A stretch of 64,000 nt of DNA from Solen grandis (taxonomy: Eukaryota; Mollusca; Bivalvia; Adapedonta; Solenidae). Under the pieces are notes generated by a model. That model was not told the origin of the DNA. It saw only the letters and a program-made list of their open reading frames with translations, and made no database searches. Numbering within the stretch: position 1 is the stretch's first letter; every line of letters begins with the position of its first letter. The position numbers and the translations under genes were made by a program. Location: assembly GCA_021229015.1 (NCBI GenBank), contig CM037787.1, forward strand, positions 41,162,629-41,226,628, written 5' to 3'. Of the stretch, positions 9,776 through 21,910 are shown in pieces.

Positions 9776-11740
9776 GGTTTATTTTGTTGTCTACCTAAGT
9801 TAGAGAAACCAGATCAACAAAAAACTAGTTGTACCTCGTTAGAAATTCGATTTATTACTGCATTTTATCCGGAAATCTTATTATGACAATGGAGCCAATC
9901 CAGCACTTCATTATGGTTTCAACATTTCATTACTTTGAATTGTTTTTATTTAAAGAAGAGGGCCATGAAGGACCTGATAGCACTAACATGAGCTAGAACT
10001 GTCAATTTTATATCTTATTGTTGATAAATAACGCAGTAACGCAGTTACTTGAATTACAGTTTGTCCAACTTAATCGTCCAATGAAATGTTTGTATTTCGT
10101 TCAATATTTAAAAAAAAAATAAAGATAAAAAAAAACATAAAATATATTGCATAAAATGAACCGTGATATGGAGAAATATATATTTTATTGTGCATTATGG
10201 GTGAAGCTAGTTGTGGCGGCGACTGCTTTACGTCATGAAGATATAAATAATATGCCCACCGAGACCGACTGACTCTGAACAGTACTTAACATTCAATCAA
10301 ACTAAAGTCACTTCCATAATTGGAGGCGAAAGTCAAGCGTACGCGACAAACTGTAAATATGTTATCGTTCTAAATTCTATGAATTAATCCCTGCGCTCCG
10401 CTTTGCGATGTTTGCGATGAATTCCATGACAGTTAAATATAAACGATAACTAATACATACAAGTACAGGCCAAATATCAGATATCCACGTGGTATGTGTG
10501 TTACATAATTACAGGGCATGTAGTATACGTTCGCATGAGCTTACTTTCCTTAATGGGTAGTAACATTTAATCCCATATTTTCAGCTTTTTAAATCCAATT
10601 CAAATTATTAAGCTATATTCCCACATAACGGTATTTACTTTTGGTAGTTGTGAAGATTGCGCATATATGCACGTATCTGTAGCAGTTAACAAAGGACGAT
10701 TTAAAGAAGCTCGATCACAGATGACCATTGACAAAGACATTGTTTTATGATATTTGTGTATTGCGTTTATCAATACCCATCTACAGACGCATTGTCACGC
10801 ATTGTAACTAGCCGTGAAAAAATGTAAAATACACAGGTGATTTCTCCCATCATAGGCAATAATTTTACGAACGGTATTGAATAAACTATGTGTTACTTTA
10901 GAGAGGTGATATCCTAGATCATCATCCACATTTGTTAGTTCACTTCACAAACATAATAGACCACCCATCACAATTACATTCCATTGTCATAGTTAATAAT
11001 GCATATAATATTATAGATAAATAGAAATATACAGACGTCACTGAACTTGACCGTATATGTGCACAACAAAATCCGAATTATACCACATTCTAAAACGTTG
11101 TTACTTATAATATTTATATTCTATCATCATTATGAGCAGCATCATCATCAGTGATTACGACTGATTCAAAAGCAGACCTAACATGACAGGTGTCTCTTGC
11201 TTTACATGTTCTAGCAAAGATACTGTATTGGGCTATAGTAAGTGAATGTATTGATATTGCTTATGAAATTTTAAAAGAATGTTGGAGTTTTCTCCCTTAA
11301 AAGATAGGTCTCGCATTTTTTTTTACCTCATAAGTTCTCCTACGTTGCAATACATCAATATCAAAAAATCAGTTACTTTTTCAGCTCTGGTAATTTAAGC
11401 CTGCTTCGCGCATGCGCTTCGCAGTCTAAAAAGGATAATACTGGTGAAGTTACGGTAATGTGCTGTTCTATAATGTTTACACAAAGCTGAGAATGAAAAC
11501 GATGACCATGACAAACACGATTATAACGATGATGAGGAGGAGGGGCGATGATGGTGAGGATTTCCTTCATATGGAAATATTCATAACGACTGATCATCCA
11601 CCAATGGCGCAATCGATGTTGGAGCCTAAAGTGCGTTAGTATGGGACATATCAACGCACTTTTGGTTTCATTTTCGGAGCTGACTCCAAAGCACGTTCCC
11701 ACATGGCATGCTAAAATTCACTATTTTTCTTTATAAATAT
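9776..11740. other. Non-coding stretch upstream of the decarboxylase
   Basis: Apart from the CRE/TATA-like block near 10230, I see only AT-rich sequence. No exon, SINE or transposon structure is recognisable. Confidence 0.6.
10225..10275. promoter_or_regulatory. Candidate core promoter: CRE-like site next to TATA-like box
   Basis: A palindromic-core CRE-like TTACGTCATGA is followed within 10 bases by ATATAAATA and, about 30 bases on, by an initiator-like AACAGTAC (plus-strand reading). Read on the minus strand, the same block gives TATTTATAT just upstream of a GC-rich stretch about 450 bases before the AADC start codon. Either strand is possible. A CRE would suit a monoamine-synthesis gene, but this is inference. 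Confidence 0.25.
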
Positions 11741-11742
11741 AC

Positions 11743-11751
11743 CGTAAACAT
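11743..11751. repeat. Left 9-bp target-site duplication
   Basis: CGTAAACAT, directly abutting the terminal inverted repeat of the foldback element. Confidence 0.85.
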
Positions 11752-13227
11752 ATGAGCATAAAGTTAGTTCCTTATTCCTTATTCCTCTTCGAATAAGGAA
11801 TAAGGAACTGGTTCCTTATTCCTTATTCAAACGCGAATAAGGAACAGTAAAATTGGCAGATGCACATGACTGTATTTTAGCATCAATATGATCTAAATAA
11901 TATAATTAAGCATGAGAAATACTATTTAGGAGGTTCCAAGTGCATAAAAACCATTTTTATGAAAATAAATGCATAAGTCGAATAAGGAATAAGGAACTGG
12001 TTCCTTATTCCTTATCTAAACTCGAAAAAGGAACAGAAAAATTGACTTACGCATTTTTTTCGGCGTAGCTGTATAATTTCGATTTCAACTCGCATCTTAA
12101 ACCAATCAAATGTACGCTAACAGCGGTAAATAATTCTAAGCTGAATAAAAGGACTCCTGTTATTGGTTAACGCATCGTTATGGACTATAAAATTACTGTA
12201 AATAAGGGGTGCAGCTTGTATATATCATTCAGCTTGGTGTTATTACTTTTCTTTTTGATGTAAACATGAAAGTGATTTCAGTAAGTTAAATACAGCCCTT
12301 TTCCATCAATTGAGGAATGCTACTTTGTGAAAATGATTTAAAACAACAAAAAAGAATCCACCGTGTTATGACATGAAACCCCTTAATTACTATGTATATT
12401 GAATTCTTCCAGCCTGCCGAGATGCTCTCATTGAAAATTAATTCGCAAAAACCAAAACAACTAATAACGCTTTTATATCATAATTTCATATGAAAAATAT
12501 TGTCTCTTCTATTTCTAGAGCGTACTAAATTTGTTGTGCGTCGGTCTTTCGCGCGCTTTTCCTCGGAATGTTCTAGAAGACTGGAAATCTCGTTTTTCTT
12601 TCATCCTACGCCGAATATCTTTTTTAAAGATATTTCTTGTTTTTAATAAGAATGGTTCTTAAGCACCTGGAACCTCTTATATAGTATTTCTCATGCTTAG
12701 CTACACGATTTAGATCAAATTTATGCTAAAATAAAGTCATGTGCACCTGCCAATTTTTCTGTTCCTTATTCGCGTTTGAATAAGGAATAAGGAACCAGTT
12801 CCTTATTCCTTATTCGAGGTATGTTTTTTTTTTCTCATAAAATATGGTTTTAAAGCACTTGGAACCTCTTATATTGTATTTCTCATGCTTAATTACATGC
12901 TTTAGATCATATTTATGCTAAAATAAAGTCATGTGCATCTGTTAATTTTTCTGTTCCTTATTCGCGTTTGAATAAGGAATAAGGAACCAGTTCCTTATTC
13001 CTTATTCGACTTTCGCATTTTCTTCATAAAAATGGTTCTTATGCACTTGGAACCTCTTATATAATATTTCTCATGCTTAAATACATGCTAAGATCACAAT
13101 TATTTTAAAAACAAGTCATGTGCATCTGCCACTTTTTTTGTTCTTTATTTGTGTTTGAATATGGAATAAGGCACCAGTTCCTTATTCCTTATTCGAAAAA
13201 GGAATAAGGAACTAACTTTATGCACAT
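11752..13227. mobile_element. Foldback (MULE-like) transposon with palindromic tandem repeats in its arms
   Basis: The element is bounded by a perfect 9-bp direct repeat CGTAAACAT (11743-11751 and 13228-13236). Immediately inside are terminal inverted repeats ATGAGCATAAAGTTAGTTCC (left) and ATGTGCATAAAGTTAGTTCC (right, reverse-complemented). Each arm holds units of about 200 bp, at least one full unit on the left and about two and a half on the right. Each unit carries a near-perfect palindrome built from AATAAGGAATAAGGAAC and its complement (near 11766-11850, 11979-12033, 12768-12818, 12960-13008, 13165-13210). The middle (about 12060-12620) has no coding capacity. A 9-bp target duplication is characteristic of Mutator-like elements, and long repetitive arms of foldback elements. 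Non-autonomous. Confidence 0.85.
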
Positions 13228-13236
13228 CGTAAACAT
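13228..13236. repeat. Right 9-bp target-site duplication
   Basis: CGTAAACAT, identical to 11743-11751. Confidence 0.85.
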
Positions 13237-14210
13237 TTCCAAATTTATAATTGAGAAATGTGTGCGTTTCAAGCGTGTGAATCCTTTCTTAAGGTTGTAT
13301 TCCAATCCTAACGAGTCATTTGAAGTCCAGCTAGCGTATACACAGGACAGATGCATGCATGTTTACTAAAGTTTCGCGTTATAAGGACCATGTGAGATAT
13401 ATCATTTTGAGTTAATCAGATTCTACCTATAGATATGTTAAATACCCGACTTCAAGACAAGCGTGCATCCAGGCGTACGCCTGTACACACGTGCTCAAAG
13501 AACAATGCCAAAACTGATAAGCTTACCCGGCTAAGGTTTAAAACAATGGTAGTAGTGAAATTTGTCTACAGTTATCGTTGTAGAATATTTATAAATTAGC
13601 AAAACACTAGCTGTCTGTTTAAATTATATCTGCATTGCATTTTCTGTCGCTGCAAGTGTTAGTATCTTAAGCGTGACCTTGACATTACAATAGTTCCGAA
13701 TGTTGTTTACAAACTGCTTATTGTGGATTCAAATATGAATCTCCTTATGTTGATTCTTTTGCTGAGCAGAGAGTTTTGCCGAGGAAAGGGGAGATAAGCG
13801 TCGTTAATTCCTATGAACTGATTAATGTTGTCAATGCAAGTCGTCTTTCTGCATCCTTAAAGCAGACGTGTCCTTCAAATCACATAAATGGCATGATTAT
13901 GTTTTTCCGTACTATGTTTTATAAATTTGTAACGGTTAACTGCACATTATAACAATCTCCATATGAGAACCCCTTCGCAAATACAGTTTGTCCTGTTTTT
14001 TTTCCTGTTTTATAACTTCCCTTTTTTTGAAAATTGTCGGTGAACTTGCTTTCAAGTATTCTTTGTAAGACATGTACAAACCTGTTTCGTGGGGGGAAAA
14101 GGGGGGGGGGGGTATACGTGAATTTGCAAGAGCTGCATGTCTACCGATTTTCATCAAAGGTAACTTAAATCTCCGGTATCTAATCAATACAATAGTTTGA
14201 AACAAAACTA
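13237..14210. other. Non-coding stretch
   Basis: AT-rich DNA with a G-run at 14093-14112. No gene or transposon recognised. Confidence 0.55.
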
Positions 14211-14212
14211 TG

Positions 14213-14322
14213 TATAGGTTAGTTCATGGTTTACTTTGACTAAGCGAAAGAGTCGCGATGGCGGAGCACGAGCGATTATGTCGCGTAGTCAAAGTTAACC
14301 ATGAACTAAGCTATATAGCAAA
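14213..14322. repeat. Foldback hairpin related to the 3607 element
   Basis: TATAGGTTAGTTCATGGTTT at the left pairs with AACCATGAACTAAGCTATA at the right. The inner arms are TTTGACTA.GCGA / TCGCGTAGTCAAA. A half copy recurs at 15112-15160. The outer motif GGTTAGTTCAT is shared with the hairpin at 3607. Confidence 0.8.
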
Positions 14323-14355
14323 CGACCTTTTCCTTTCGTCCAATCTGGTGCTCTC

Positions 14356-14650
14356 ATTCCCCTTCCGGAGCAGGAGGTCGTGAGTTCGATATGCGGCCGC
14401 AACATACGAATGTCGTAAATTAAAAACGGTACTGCTATAGCTGCCTTGCTTGACGCTCAGTATATACTGGTGAACCGGTGTCAGGATAATGTGACTGGTG
14501 ACCCGGTGTCAGGATAATGTGACTGGGTGTGGTGGCATGCCACATGTCTGTGGCGTGATACCGCAGTGTGGCAGCACTATATCTGCCTCAAGTAAACATC
14601 GTCTCCAAATGACTGAATACTGTCGGCGGAACGTAAAAGCCCAATAACTT
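14356..14650 (+). mobile_element. SINE-A, with tRNA-like head and a duplicated internal unit
   Basis: The B-box-like GAGTTCGATATGCGGCC head is followed by GCTATAGCTGCCTTGCTTG, two copies of GTGTCAGGATAATGTGACTG, then GGCAGCACTATATCTG, ATGACTGAATACTGTCGGCG and the tail ACGTAAAAGCCCAATAAC. Confidence 0.85.
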
Positions 14651-14734
14651 CAAAACGTGAAATTAGATTTCACAAATATCTTTGAAAACCTAGTTATGAT
14701 TAACTAAATAAAAATAAACATTAAGGGATTTAGG

Positions 14735-15060
14735 CCGTTTGCTTATATGTTTATTGGGCTTTACGTTCCGCCGACAGTATTCAGTCATTTGGAGACGATG
14801 TCTTCTTGAGACAGATATAGTGCTGCCACAATGCAGTATCACGCCTTAGACATGTGGCATGATACCACACCCAGTCACATTATCCTGACACCGGGTCAAC
14901 CAGTCACATTATCCTGACACCGGGCCAAACAGTCCTGGAACTACAATCTGTCCTACAACTTATATGCTGAGCGCCGAGCAAGGGAGCTATAACAGTACCA
15001 CATTTTACGACTTTGGTATGTCGCGGCCTGGGATCGAACCCACGACATCCCCTCCCGATA
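14735..15060 (-). mobile_element. SINE-A, opposite orientation to its neighbour
   Basis: The reverse complement has the head GTGGGTTCGATCCCAGGCCG (good B box) and the same order of blocks as the 14356 copy, including two copies of the CAGTCACATTATCCTGACAC unit. With the upstream copy it makes an inverted repeat of about 300 bp separated by about 85 bp. Confidence 0.87.
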
Positions 15061-15224
15061 ATGTATTTGTGTTTGGTCCTGTAAACATGATCAAGTATAA
15101 ACGCAAGAAAAGTATAGGTTAGTTCATGGTTTGCTTTGACTACGCGATATAGACTGTATATAACATTATTTCGTGGGTACATAGCTTTGTGGATTTGTAA
15201 ACAAAATTGCATAATTATGAGATC

Positions 15225-15250
15225 GCGACGGTAAACTCAAATAGTCAAGT
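15225..15250 (+). mobile_element. SINE-B 3' tail fragment
   Basis: CGACGGTAAACTCAAATAGT plus CAAGTCAT equals the conserved SINE-B end. Confidence 0.7.
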
Positions 15251-15753
15251 CATAATCATGTACAAGCGGAGATTACATTTTATAGGATTACTGAACCACC
15301 CGATTTACACGAATCTAGGCTCCCCAGGATGTTTATTTTTTGTAATCTTAATATAAATGCAAATTTGATTAAGCTCAAAAAAAAATAGAAATACTGTGAA
15401 ATCATTTATTTTCGCGGGACACTAATTTTCGTCGATTTCGTTGAGGTTTTATCCACAAATATAAATTTCCACGAAAATTTGTCTCTTGTATAGACCTAAT
15501 GTTTTCTAGACCATAGATCAACGAATAAATGTATCCATGAAATTCCCTTAGGAACATAATTTACGAAATTTAATGTCAACGAAATTAAAGATTTTACTTG
15601 AATAAATAGGAAGACATTTGATGGCTACCACAATACGTTAAAACATAACCTTACAAATAATAAAAGTCGAGCTTATATCCCCACTGGGTACCAGTATCCA
15701 CTGGGTATCAGTATCACAGAACGTAATAGATTTATTGCTGCTAGAACACCTAC

Positions 15754-15900
15754 CTGAACTGGTGAGAGGGAGAGTCTTGACGCAAGCACTGTCGTCTGCT
15801 TACTGATCCTTGAGACCAACTGCAGCGTGCTGTTTGTCACAAGTCCTGATGCTGTCCGATATATTTCGCGCTATTTCTTCTCACTTAATGGATTCAGTCA
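15754..15900 (-). other. Candidate non-coding 5' leader exon of the decarboxylase gene (3' boundary only)
   Basis: On the minus strand a 5' splice site CAG|GTAGGT closes a relatively GC-rich block at 15754. It lies 6 kb upstream of an acceptor (TTAG at about 9796-9799) that sits just before the AADC start codon. No long open frame is present, which fits a leader exon. The 5' boundary is unknown; 15900 is arbitrary. This is inference from splice signals only. Confidence 0.25.
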
Positions 15901-16849
15901 CGTGTATCAATGTACGCGCGTAAACACTGATTCCGTGATACTGTTAATCAACAGCCGACAATGTTTTCACACCATAAATCACTGACTGGTTCAAACTTTA
16001 CAAAACTTAGGTGAACGTCCTCTCTGTAGCGTCCGTAATCGTGTAGTGAAGCTGTACTAATGTCGTCTGCTGGCCACTATATTCCATCTTCCAATCTGAC
16101 AGAACCAGAAGTTGCTTGATAATCGATACATTAGATCAGTTCTATGGCGACACTGTCAGTTGCTTCTCCGAGCCAAAGGAATCTTGTCATTAAGCTCGCG
16201 AAATCCGATGATTCCTTTTGTTGCATATGCGGACATGGGTCGATTTTTCACAACACTCGAACTTGTTTAAACAATTGGATAATAAAGTTGCCAAGTAATA
16301 TGGTTCACACAGTTAAAGCTAGTTCGGGTGATAATTAACGGGTTAAAATACAGCACATGAAAGATATCAGTAAAGTGACCCACGCGACCTGCATAAAATA
16401 AGATGAAACTGCGAATGGGTGCACATGGTTCTATAATCTTCTCTTTCATACTTGAAATGATCACTGAAATAACAGCTGCTTAGTTTTAATATATCCCTAT
16501 GTTTCTCTTAATTCATTTCATGCTAATTTATGAATTACTGTGTTTTATCAGTGAGATAAAATCCATATCTCACAGAGTGGATGATATAGATTTGGCGGGA
16601 CTACTTTTTATATATAAAGAAAAAAAATGTTTTGAGTGAATATGGAATATATCTCATCTCGAAGTGATGAACTCGCATCACTTCTCGGTGATATATCCCG
16701 TATTCTCTCAAAACAAATAAATATCCTCCATACATCGTGGCCTTGGCTGTCTGGCGATGTCTTGCAGAATGTAATATGTTTTAATATCTCACCTGTACAC
16801 TGTTCATTGTCACGCATACATTGAATGTACCATATACTATATTATATAG

Positions 16850-17036
16850 AATCCCGGCAGGGTCATTCGGATTTCCATGTGAAGAAGCCTTCCAGCTGGC
16901 TTGCGGTATGTCGGTGGATCTATCCGGATGCCTCCGTGCATTCGGAGTCTTCCTCCACCTATAAGTAGCTGGACGTCGCTTTATGACTGAAATACTGTCG
17001 AAGCAATGGTAAACCCAAATAGTCTAGTCAATAGTC
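16850..17036 (+). mobile_element. SINE-B copy
   Basis: ATCCCGGCAGGGTCATTCGG, GCCTTCCAGCTGGCTTGCGG, CCTCCACCTATAAGTAGCTG and the tail ATGACTGAAATACTGTCGAA occur in the same order as at 24965 and 38545. Confidence 0.85.
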
Positions 17037-17289
17037 TATATTATATAGATATTATACTCTCTCGACACAGAAAGTTTTCCTTAATCAAACCAAATATAGA
17101 TATAGACTATTCTTGTAGTGTGTAATGAAGGGGATGAACCATTACCGTAGAAAGATAGATCTAGACATGTATAATGCACTAGTATATCAGTATCTAACTT
17201 AAATATTTCAAGTAGTGCATATACATGTGTGTTGACAATAAAACTGAATTTCATCAATAAGTATGTTGGGTCTAGATGACATTCATATT

Positions 17290-17482
17290 TATTAACATAA
17301 TGGTAGTTCCAGGACTGGTTCGCCCGGTGTCAGGATAATGTGACTGGGTGTGGTATCATGCCACGTGTCTACGACGTGATATTGCAGTGTGGCAGCACTA
17401 TATCTGTCTCAAGTAGACATCGTCTCCAAATGACTGAAACACTGTCGGTGGGACGTTAAATCCAATAAACAAACAAACATAA
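17290..17482 (+). mobile_element. SINE-A copy
   Basis: GTAGTTCCAGGACTGGTTCG, GTGTCAGGATAATGTGACTG (single unit), GGCAGCACTATATCTGTCTC, CAAATGACTGAAACACTGTC and the tail GACGTTAAATCCAATAAAC. It ends in an AAAC-rich run. Confidence 0.88.
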
Positions 17483-17499
17483 CATAATGCTCATTTACC

Positions 17500-18650
17500 T
17501 TCTTTCTTACATCTTACATACATGACAATGTAACACTTGATGTGCCATATTTACGAGTTCATGTTGTTTGGTGCTAGTTTATGATTCTTTCTTCCACATA
17601 CTTTCTTACTGGACAAGTCCACTATATACTTGCTATTTACTATTGCGTTTGTTTTGATACCTTTGTTATGAAGCGTTTATACTTATGCATCACGTGTTGT
17701 TTTTCCAAAACTTTCTGTAAGTTGCTTATAACATGCTACGTTATTCAAAATCAGGTTTCATTGGCACTACTGACTAGCCAATTATTGAAAGTCTTTGACA
17801 TGAAATAGAAACATTATAATACTACATCGTTCATAATAACAAACTTGTTATTTCAATATTATTTTTTTTATTTCAGATAGAACCACGAACGAACGAAAAC
17901 TGTCCCAAATAAAAAAAAAAAAATGGACCCCTAATCTCCAATGTTCGATTGAGACCGTCGGTGACCGTCTTTAAGTATGACATAGTTGTTGTCACAAATT
18001 AGTAGATTATTTGATTGATGGATGCAATTTATAAAATAATAAAATATACTGTATAAGATGAGCATTTTATTGTAATTATTTTTCAATTACTCTCTTCATG
18101 AACAGAACAGAACTGTTTCTGTTCTACTCTCTTCATGCATGGTCACTGTTGTGCTTTACATAGTTCTCACATCACTGAATAGATACTCATGTTGGCCATT
18201 TGATTGGATAATTCAAAGGAATTTTTATATCAATTACATAGGAACAGACATTTCATTTCCTTATGATTTCGTTATTTCTGCTCCAAAAAATTAAAAATAT
18301 TTACATCATGTAAAAGATCTTGAAATTCCTATTTTAAAGATAAGATATTATGTATAAATAATAAACGCATGGATTCATCCTTAAACAAAACAACAGAACT
18401 TTTTATCTTGGCTATAAAATTTTACCTTTAACATATTTTTATATTTAAATTGATTGATTGACGCTGTTTTAATAGATATAATCATATTCCAGTAAGATAG
18501 CTTGAAAAAAAAAACACAGTAGTGATTAAAAAAAGCAGCAAGTATTATCAGATTTTAGCCTGTATCAACTTAGGCCCAACAAAATGGCTGCCAAACAGTT
18601 TCATATCCGTGTCTATAGAATCACACAGGGAGTATGTATAAGCCCCTGTT
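17500..18650. other. Non-coding AT-rich stretch
   Basis: No exon or defined element recognised. There are poly-A/T runs, including one at 17910-17925. Confidence 0.55.
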
Positions 18651-18659
18651 TTTACACAA

Positions 18660-18940
18660 AATAATGTTGTTTTTTTCTCTCCCACTCTCTCTATCTCTCT
18701 CTCTTTCTCTCTATGTTTTTAAATATCTCTAGTTGGCTTTAGGAGGATTAACTGAGTTTGATTAATATCAATTTTATTATAGAATGCGTCTCTCTCTTCT
18801 CCCTCTATTTTTTTCTTCTTTTCTTAATTTTCCATTATGTATTTGCATTATTGCATTGTTTACAATTGTATTGGAAGACGATCTAAGTTGTAAGACTTGT
18901 GCCAACCCCATTCAATATATAAAATATTATTAAACTAAGA
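18660..18940 (+). mobile_element. LINE 3' end (same family as 29020-30050)
   Basis: A CT-rich tract is followed by GATCTAAGTTGTAAGACTTG, TGCCAACCCC and the terminal ATATTATTAAACTAA. The same landmarks in the same order end the LINE at 29955-30045. Confidence 0.65.
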
Positions 18941-20873
18941 GATGTCGGTGATTCATTATTATAATGGTTTCCGGCGGTGACACGGGTTCCCTGGTACATC
19001 TATTGCGGTAATGTCATTTTGTCAGGAGAACTTTGCCGATCGCCACTTGGTGAAAACACTTTGTAAACAGGAAATAGCGTTTTTTATTGAAATAAAAAAA
19101 AAATCTTCTCCGCAACTGGTAAGAAAGAAAACTTTTAATATTTTGCAGTTAACCGACTTCCTACTCTGTTTATCATCCAATTTCTGATAAAAAAAAGACT
19201 GATAAATGTTTTGATCATGTGGCGACGCATAAGGTTGAGCCAGCGCTCTCCTTAAGACCTACCGCGATACCAGAGAATCATGGGATTTTCTATGTTAGCC
19301 AAACATGTCGGACACTACGTTATAACATTATCAACACAAGGGATATAGTATATAACATGAACTGACGTGAAGTAAGGATACTACAGCATGCAACACAACG
19401 ATTGATACATGAGATGTCATATGACGTAAGATGTAAGAATGAATATAAATGAGCATGCAATGGTTCATAAATAGGAACGTCATCTGGACTCATAGAGGTT
19501 TGGCGGATATTCCCCACCGTACATATATGAATCACACACACACATAGAGAGAGAGAGAGAGAGAGAGATATACATTAGTTGAGTATGCAAATAAATAGTT
19601 CATGAACCTAATTACTATATTTATCACAAATATCAGGAGGACATTTTCAATTCATCCAACCAAATGATTAAATCAAGCATTTCTTACTTTAATGGCTTTC
19701 TTGTGATATATTGCCAAATGATAAGAGTAGTTGTATCATTTGTTTTTAATAATGCCAAAAAACGTGAACATACAAGGTTTCACATAGAAGTGTTGCTCTT
19801 ATATTTAATACTGTTCGACACCCGAGTTTACCGTTTGTAAAGAGGAATCGCGAGGACTGTAAAATCTGACCCCGCCCTGGATAAATATGACAGGGTTGTC
19901 AGACTCTTTCTTTCTCCCCTTTCTCTTTCTCTCAATCTCAAGTTACCTCCTGTATTTTTTTTTTTTTTTATAAAATGCTTTGACATTATAAAATGTTCTC
20001 AAAGAAGCAAAATCACACACACTCATCAAATAACTCCATGTCAATGACGTATATTGAACATTATTGCTCCGGATTAGGAGAAAAAAAATCAGAAAGTTCC
20101 TTTTTCAGCTTTAACGATGTAATTGCACATTACGTCCGTGTTTGCTCGTCTGTTCCATTATAGTATCAATAACTTTACAGCGAACAATCAACGACAAATC
20201 AATGGCACCACTACTGAGCTATCATGCTCGACAATTTGCAGGGGGTAACAGGAAACTTGTTACACCGCCTGGCTTCAGACTTGTTATATAGTTAACGGCG
20301 GTTTATTGCTGCTAGTATCGACGGATCGCTAATTTTGCGAAGGAATATAGCTTGTATACGTATAAGGAGACGAACGAAAACGAACCATCCATATATATTT
20401 TTAGTAGATCTAATCTGATGTCGTCAGTGTGTTGAGTGTTTACACATTATGTTTTTCATTTGGTTTTATTCCAGTGAGAAACTAGTGCATTGCCCCCCCC
20501 CCCCTTTCCTTTTCTTCACGAATCTTGAAGGGGAGAAAGGTAAAGCATTTTTTTTATTTGAATTTTCCCTTTTCCCTCGCTGTCTCCCCCTTTTTCCCCT
20601 ATTACATACATTTGTAAATGTATGTTCTTTTCTTTTGCTGACTTATATTGCATTTGTATAGTTTAATTCTTTTTTTTTTTTTTTTTTTTTTTTGCTGTAT
20701 TTTTGTACTCGTCCTTACTGAGGCGGAAATTAAAGATAGATATTAAGATATATACTCATTATGTATTTATTTATCTTTTTTCTTTATTTATTCACCCATT
20801 CATTCACTAACTAGGGTATAAATTTGTAATTAGTAATAAGCCACTCTTGAGCTGACATGACTGTTTTATATTT

Positions 20874-20950
20874 CCATCGTCGGAACCCACGGTATATGCA
20901 GCTGATAAAGAAGCAAATCAAATCGAGAGAACGTGGTTTCGACGATGGGT
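20874..20950. repeat. Short inverted-repeat element (ATCGTCGGAACCCA type), copy 2
   Basis: CCATCGTCGGAACCCACGG at the left faces CGTGGTTTCGACGATGGG at the right, 77 bp in all. It is better preserved than the copy at 6881. Confidence 0.65.
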
Positions 20951-21789
20951 GTATTTACAAACAATGGCAAAATACGATTAATTACATTTCGCATTTATAA
21001 TATATAGTTGTCTATAAATTACAGATGTGTGAAGAAAAAGACCTGGTTTCCCATTAATGTGCTTTTTATACAAATATACCACGTAAGTGCCATGTGTCTG
21101 TACCATTTGAACAAGTGACGTTACTGCTGTTTAATAAGTTTTGATAGTGTGACAATAACAGATATTGTTAAGAATGATATCGTCACACTAAACCAGAATT
21201 GAGTTCCCACGAGTTCCTGTTCCAGCCATCCGGGTTCTTAGTGGGGTCCATCGTTAAAATATGGGTAGAAGATGATCCTGGCACTTACCGTATCCCCTGG
21301 TAACATGAAGGGGGGGGGGAGTTTATCTCAGCAAGTATGAGATAATGACGCTTTAAAATTTACATTAAACATATTTTAAATGAATTCTGAATATTTTGAA
21401 TATAAAACTATGGAAAATGAAGCACCTACGATAAATCCTACTAAATGTAAGAAATGGATACAGTGAGGAAGTCCAATAACTGATAATGCCAAAAGATATT
21501 ATGAAAGCTAATGTACATGTTATTCTAGTGAATTAATTTTGCATCTAAGAACCTTCCAGCGGGGATGAGGGGACTTCCGCGAGACGGGCTGCCAGTAACA
21601 TCACATCGAGACATTGCTTTAAACCTTACCGACGTAGTTTTCCTGTCAAGGGTCCACAACAGTGATACACATATAACAGTGTCGGTCCGTCGTCTATATC
21701 GCTGTATCTGTTGTTTACCATCATTCCAACAGAATTTTATGTCATATGTTGATATCCAACTCATTATAGGGGGAGGAAGACCCCGGGTA

Positions 21790-21910
21790 CATAGGTACCC
21801 GGATAGAACCACTGATCTACTGATCTGTCACAGGCCAGCTGGGAGACTTCCTCACATAATACATCCGGGTGATCCTGTCGGGACTCGAACCCACAGCGTG
21901 TAGAGGCTGA
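21790..21910 (-). mobile_element. SINE-B copy, head end
   Basis: The minus strand gives GTGGGTTCGAGTCCCGACAG (B box), GATCACCCGGATG, GAGGAAGTCTCCCAGCTGGC and GGTTCTATCCGGGTACC, matching the SINE-B head. The tail is absent. Confidence 0.7.

Noticed and set aside
14356..15060. tRNA-like B boxes considered as tRNA genes
   Set aside because: No cloverleaf with acceptor stem and anticodon can be drawn. The boxes head repeated SINE bodies found several times in the window.
16608..16824. Mirror-image reading frames of about 65 codons on both strands
   Set aside because: AT-rich sequence with an internal partial palindrome (ATATATCTCATCTC...); no similarity or splice context.
21190..21300. Short minus-strand frame starting MDPTKNPDGWNRN
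   Set aside because: Only 22 codons, no family recognised and no supporting splice partner.
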